Source: Anisakis pegreffii
Taxonomy: Eukaryota > Nematoda > Chromadorea > Rhabditida > Anisakidae
Reading direction: 5' to 3'
Length of the DNA stretch: 64,000 nt
Assembly: GCA_035041965.1 (NCBI GenBank)
Contig: JAPYMA010003041.1
Location: forward strand, 329,719-393,718
The notes below the pieces were generated by a model, which was not told where the DNA came from, did not search any database, and saw only the letters and a program-made list of their open reading frames with translations. Both the position numbers and the translations under genes were made by a program. Shown in pieces: positions 59,021 through 64,000 of the stretch. The stretch's first letter is position 1, and each line of letters opens with the position of its first letter.

Positions 59021-59739
59021 TTAGCCATGCTTGCTATCAACGAAAACGTAACGAATGGAGCACGGACAAAAAGAGTTGAAAAATCAGAAACGGTCACACA
59101 CATCTATATGAGCAAGGAACGTTCAGTGCTAATTTATTGTTTATGTTAATATTTTGTTATGTAACCAAGTCGAGCACCTCTCTCTCAAAACATAAAATCT
59201 AAATCTCAAGAATTTGGTAGATAACCCAAACAAAAGTAGTTATTATCTTCAATTCAGATCTACAGGCGAAAGATTCCCAGGAGCGATGACTGAACAACAA
59301 CAAAATGTTGTGGGAAACTGTGGCTGATGAATTCCGGAACACATAAGCGATGCAAGTACTTAAGGAGCAAGGAACGAAGGATCGGGGTCATCGCCGTAAT
59401 TCACAGTTCGCGTCGCAGAAGTATAAGCCTTATCTCGTCCATGTGTAATATTTTAAAGAAGAAATCAATCATCCCTGTGATTAATCATTATTGTGAAGTA
59501 TTGTAATTGATCACTACTGTCAATCATTGTCGACTTAATATTGTGTGAAAAGTATATGCCAAGTGGCCAGTTACTGTAATCATCAAGTGATCACTGAGAA
59601 TTAAGTAATAAATATTATATTAAGTTTCCACTGCGTATTCCACCGCACGCTGACCTTTATTCATTTTTACTGTTATAAGTGAAAGATCACAAATAGTGTG
59701 TTCGAAACGTCCTATATTCGACACAATCTAATTCATTCC

Positions 59740-62120
59740 TTCAGACTTGTTTTACTACGCTTTAAGATATGTGTGACGATCTTCTCATGAAATGTCCCTC
59801 AATCTATGATTTGTTATTTCAGTCATATTTTGCTATATCATTAGCAGTTTCTTGCATTAGCACATATTTAAAATTGCTTCTCAAATTGATATTTCGAAAA
59901 TCCTTTCAGTTTCATGTTTTTCCTTCTACCTGCAAGGCAAATAACCGTGGTAAGATCACAACCAATAGCTGCCATCATTACAATTCTAAACAGGTACTCG
60001 TCGATCCTTTCAAGTGATTTCGGTGTGATGTGTGGTAACACGTGGAAAAACGTTTATGCAGCTGTCGCGCCACGCACCATTCATATTTTCAAATTTATCC
60101 TAATTTCAGCAAAGTTATGAGCTTACGTCCAGGCAAGAGCTTCAAACTTGAGCCTGTCCTTATCATGTGACGTCCAATTGCACCCGGATAATTTGTGCAG
60201 GGTTCTCTACGCATTTTGCGATTCTGTCTCAATCATGGATTGCCACTAAATCATGCCTAGCAATACTTCCCCTCATTGTGCCTGATGCGACAGCATAAAG
60301 AACACGGTAATGAACAACTACAGTATGAACAAAGTGATGAAGGCACGAAAACACGAAATAATCATAACAAGAAACAAGAAATAATCATGGCAACGGGACA
60401 ATCAAACAAGTTTTCATAAACAATAATTAACATAATCAAATTACCATATTTCATGCCTATGTATGAACAACAATAACAGCAAGAGAGCAATCATACAAAT
60501 ATTTACGTAAAATTTACATAAACACGGGATTTCAATGCCTTCATCCAATCGGGTAATCAAAAACAAAATAACATGAACACATTCCGGAAGAATATCCTAA
60601 TAAGGAAACAGAATCAAGCCAGCTATTATGTGAACCATTGTCGAGATATTATGTGTTTCTACTGACTGCTAGGTGGAGCGACCTGAGTTTCCAAAAGCTT
60701 CTACTAGAGAAGTGAATGAAATGACGTTCAGCTTGAGCATTACAGTTTGAAAGAGGAGCATGCATGTACATTTATCATTAGAGTTGCCATGTATATTACC
60801 ATCACATTCACCATGTACTTGAGCACTTACCATTACAGTTGCCACCGTCCTTGCGTGGTCATTCATATCAGATAGAAGGAAAGAAGAGCATGCATGTACA
60901 TTCAGAATCGCTAACTGAATACTCTTGAAGATTTCGATCGATACTCATGGCTGCCGAAGGGAAATGCAGATGGTTTTTTCGAAGTTGCATGCTCTCCACA
61001 GAAGAAAGAATTGAACATAAGTCACAGGCAGCTACCTTTTCTGTGCATATTAGTAAATCTCAAACAGTGATGCTCATTCTAACCTACTGATCTCATCGTA
61101 GGATTTACGCTGAAATGCATTACACGCCACACCATGAATGCCCTACTTGCTCTGAAATTCCTATCCTATGCTAAATGACTAAATGTTTTTCATACCTTCC
61201 GAGAGGATCTATCCCTTTATTCTGAAACTCTTGTTATTTGTCATATCATCATGTTCTTCGAAAGGAGCTAATCATTGGTCGAGAATTGTCTCACTATGCT
61301 TGAGTTATGTGTGCGATCTACCCATGAGATGTTCCTCGATTCATGATTAATCATTTCATTTACCGAATCGCTAACAATGTTTTGCATTGCTAAATTTTCG
61401 AAACGATTTCTCATATCGATATTTCGAGAAGCCTTTGCAACAATCCTAGAACCTATACTGCACTTGAATTCACTCAAACCTATCTCCATGACATTCCTAA
61501 ACTCGACAAATGCTGACGACTCGTTGATCCTTTCAGGCGATTTCGGTGTAATGTGTGGTAACACGTGAAAAAATATTTAATCCAGCTGTCGCGCCACGCA
61601 TCATTGATACTTTCAAAATTATCCAAATCTCAGCAAAGTTATGAGCTTATGTCCAGGCAAGAGCTTCAAACTTGAGCCTGTCCCTATCACGTGACGTCGA
61701 ATTGCACCCGGGTATTTTGTGCAGGTTTCTCTACGCACTTTGCGATTGTGTCTCAATCATGGAACGCCACTAAATCATGCCTAGCAATACTTCCCGTCAT
61801 TATGCCTGGCGCGACAACATAAAAACACGGTAGTGAACAACGACAGGATGAACAAAATGATAGAGGCACAAAAGCACAACATAATCATCACATCAACAAC
61901 AATAGGAAATAATCATGGTAACCGGACAATCAAACAAATTAAAATAAACAACAATTAATACAATCAAATCAAGAAATTTCATGCCTATATATACACAATA
62001 ACAATAGCAACACAACAATCAAACAAATATTCACATAAACACGGCACTTCAGTGCCTACCTCCAATCGGATAATCCAAAACAAAATAGCATGACCACATT
62101 CTGAAAGAATATCTTAAAAA
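59740..62120. repeat. two direct copies of an about 850-bp repeat, 1.53 kb apart
   Basis: About 59740-60610 and 61285-62120 are diverged copies. The best block is TTTCGGTGTGATGTGTGGTA with ACACGTG at 60018 and 61540, then GCTGTCGCGCCACGCA, AGCAAAGTTATGAGCTTA, GGCAAGAGCTTCAAACTTGA and CGTGACGTC-type words. The copies carry no shared open frame (frames at 59769, 59914 and 61268-61568 differ), so the unit is non-coding or the remnant of a longer element. The spacer 60740-60905 has its own repeat (AGAGCATGCATGTACATT twice). Confidence 0.75.
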
Positions 62121-62564
62121 CGAAACAGAATCAAGCGAGCCGAAAATATTTTGGCAAAATAAGGTTGAAGTCAGGTCAAGCTACTGATAAGACAAAACTC
62201 AAGTCTTGTCTCCGTCTACACAAGCTATAAGAGCAATATGAGGAATGCTACCTGCCTTTCCGTTCCTCAAGTTATCATCTGAGTGCTCGAATTGTAAACT
62301 ACAACAGAATTTCACAATATTATCCCAAAAATACTGTCTCAGAAACACCTTATTGAGGACACACATCTGCTCATTTCAAGCCTGAGAACACCTTGTGTTA
62401 ACGGTTAAGACAAAGTTCTAACCTCTATGCGCAGCCCAAACTGCAGTCATCCAGTTCAACCCTGGCCCGGGAAATAAGCTCTCGGAAGTGATCAACTATT
62501 AAGAACAGAGGCGGTGACTTTAAATTTGATGGAATTCGAATATTTCCCCGTTAACAAACTGAAG

Positions 62565-63855
62565 AATCCACAATGCTTCACATCCCATTTGGATAGATTT
62601 TTCAAAGTCATCAAGTACCTTATTAGTACTAATGACAGACAATAACTGCACTGGCAAGGGAAATAAGGATGTCACCATAGATGTGTATGAATGCCGTCAT
62701 GACACTAGCTAATAGATAAGCTTCGGCGAGTAACCACAAACACCTGAGAGATTTTCCTCATAACACATTTGATAACATTGGAATCTTCTTCCAGCTGCTA
62801 TCAAACAGCACTACGAAGAAGACGTTCTTCGAGTCACCAGTTAGCAACTCGACTCTTCAGGTGAGTGGTCCAGGCGAACTTTCCAGACCTACCGCTAACT
62901 TCATAAGGCTATTCATACCCTACGTCGTGAAACTCAGTTTTATAGGGATATTTTTTTCCATTCATATGCCAGTGTAGCTATCAAAACAAAATAGCAACTG
63001 AATAGCAACTCTTCAGTTAGCAACTGAAGAACCTATAATGCCTCTCCTCTCATTTGAATGGATTTCTCAAAGTTATCAAGTACCTTGTTAGCACTAATGA
63101 CAGACAATAACTGCACTGGCAAGGGAAATAAGGATGTCACCATAGATGTGTATGAATGCCGTCATGACACTAGCTAATAGATAAGCTTCGGCGAGTAACC
63201 ACAAACACCTGAGAGATTTCCTCTTATAGTGCATTTAGTAACATTGAACTGAGCGAAACGATTTCATATTTGCAAGCCAATGGTCAACCCGATTATAATT
63301 CCCCCCTGTTAAGAGAAAGTGCGCACAGTGAGTCCGGGAACCCTCGTTACCTGAGCAAATGCACGAGCACACTACTCAGGCCAACTTACGCGCAATCCCT
63401 ATCCCCGGTCAAATCGGCGCCTTTCCCGGGCCGGGAACGCCCGTAATATGTTCCGAAGAATAAATGCTAGCGATACTCGGGTAAATATCGCTAGCATATT
63501 TTAAGTTCTTTCTCCCCGATTCGCCGAGACTGCCGGTAGGCAGGGAACGCCCGTCGCATTTATCTAAACCTAGCCCCTCTTGTTGGCAGCTCGACAGGCT
63601 GGGATCACCCACACAATCAAAATTTGCTTTTTAAAAATGACCATTAACTGCACACATGATATTGCACTCAACTCAGTCCAGCTGTTACTAAACACTATTA
63701 CAAGAAAGAAGTTTTTCGAGTCACCACTCATCAACTCGACTCTACAGGATGAGTGGTCCAGGCGAACTTTCCAGACCTACCGCTAACTTCATAAGGCGAT
63801 TCATACCCTACGTTCGTGAAACTCATTTTTGCAGGGATAGTTTTCTTTTTTCATA
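62565..63855. repeat. interleaved direct repeats at the right end of the window
   Basis: Unit A at about 62600-62760 and 63060-63235 (shared: AATAACTGCACTGGCAAGGG, CGTCATGACACTAGCTAATA, AACCACAAACACCTGAGAGA). Unit B at about 62795-62960 and 63690-63850 (shared: CGAGTCACCA, GTGGTCCAGGCGAACTTTCC, AGACCTACCGCTAACTTCAT). The order A-B-A-(GC-rich patch)-B suggests a tandem duplication of an A-B unit with an insertion in the second copy. No coding content. Confidence 0.75.
63380..63610. other. GC-rich patch with perfect hairpin, possible insertion
   Basis: A block rich in CCCGGG and GGGAACGCCCGT (the latter twice, at about 63434 and 63542), unlike the AT-rich surroundings. At 63464-63497 a perfect 12-bp inverted repeat (ATGCTAGCGATA / TATCGCTAGCAT) encloses ten bases. 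It sits between the second unit A and second unit B of the flanking repeats, so it may be inserted DNA. I cannot name it; the minus-strand frame 63409-63612 has no motif. Confidence 0.5.
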
Positions 63856-64000
63856 TGCCAGTGCACTTATTATCAACCCTAGTCACAGCTCCTCCCGCAA
63901 CAAACTATGTATTCTCTGATGTGATACCTCTAATTCTAAGAAGCGATCAATTTTGAGAGCTTTTTTCAGCCATGACGAGACTAGGATACTGCGTTAGGTT

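Noticed and set aside
1..64000. Bacterial-type features: operons with ribosome binding sites, CRISPR arrays, prophage
   Set aside because: The window is intron-containing eukaryotic DNA; no CRISPR-like spacing or bacterial gene runs are seen.

Overview
The window reads as AT-rich nuclear DNA of a nematode, most likely an ascaridoid. The best single clue is a two-exon gene for a cecropin P1-type antimicrobial peptide (21.3-21.7 kb), a family known in nematodes from Ascaris and its relatives. An SXP/RAL-2-like secreted protein (51-52.3 kb), short introns, and start codons just behind TTTCAG/TTGCAG acceptors (as expected for spliced-leader trans-splicing) agree with this. Genes are intron-rich, so I rebuilt exons from splice sites, reading phase and family similarity. 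Names of small unknown proteins are descriptive only.

Layout. 0-20 kb: mostly intergenic, with repeats, a foldback-like element built on a 16-bp minisatellite (5.18-5.77 kb), and small multi-exon genes on the minus strand for short membrane proteins (1.2-1.7, 17.2-18.4 and 18.9-19.25 kb). 21.3 kb: the cecropin gene. 22.5-25.2 kb, minus: the 3' half of a RING-finger gene with a His-rich linker, whose last introns hold an inverted pair of tRNA-derived repeats. 27.1-34.5 kb, plus: two tandem genes for IRG-like (immunity-related) GTPases, each with a disordered repeat-rich N-terminal part; both share a degenerate G3 motif. 35-46 kb: scattered exon-like pieces, a hAT-like MITE and a tRNA-like repeat. 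47.1 kb and 51-52.3 kb: two secreted-protein genes. 53.8-57.3 kb, minus: a six-exon short-chain dehydrogenase of the DHRS1 type, whose 334-codon model stays in frame through every junction. 59.7-64 kb: nested direct repeats and a GC-rich patch with a perfect hairpin.

How they fit together. The cecropin (secreted effector), the RING protein (possible ubiquitin ligase) and the IRG-like pair (possible cell-autonomous defence) lie within 13 kb. That is suggestive of an immunity-related neighbourhood, but co-location is all the sequence shows. The most unusual item is the tandem IRG-like pair.
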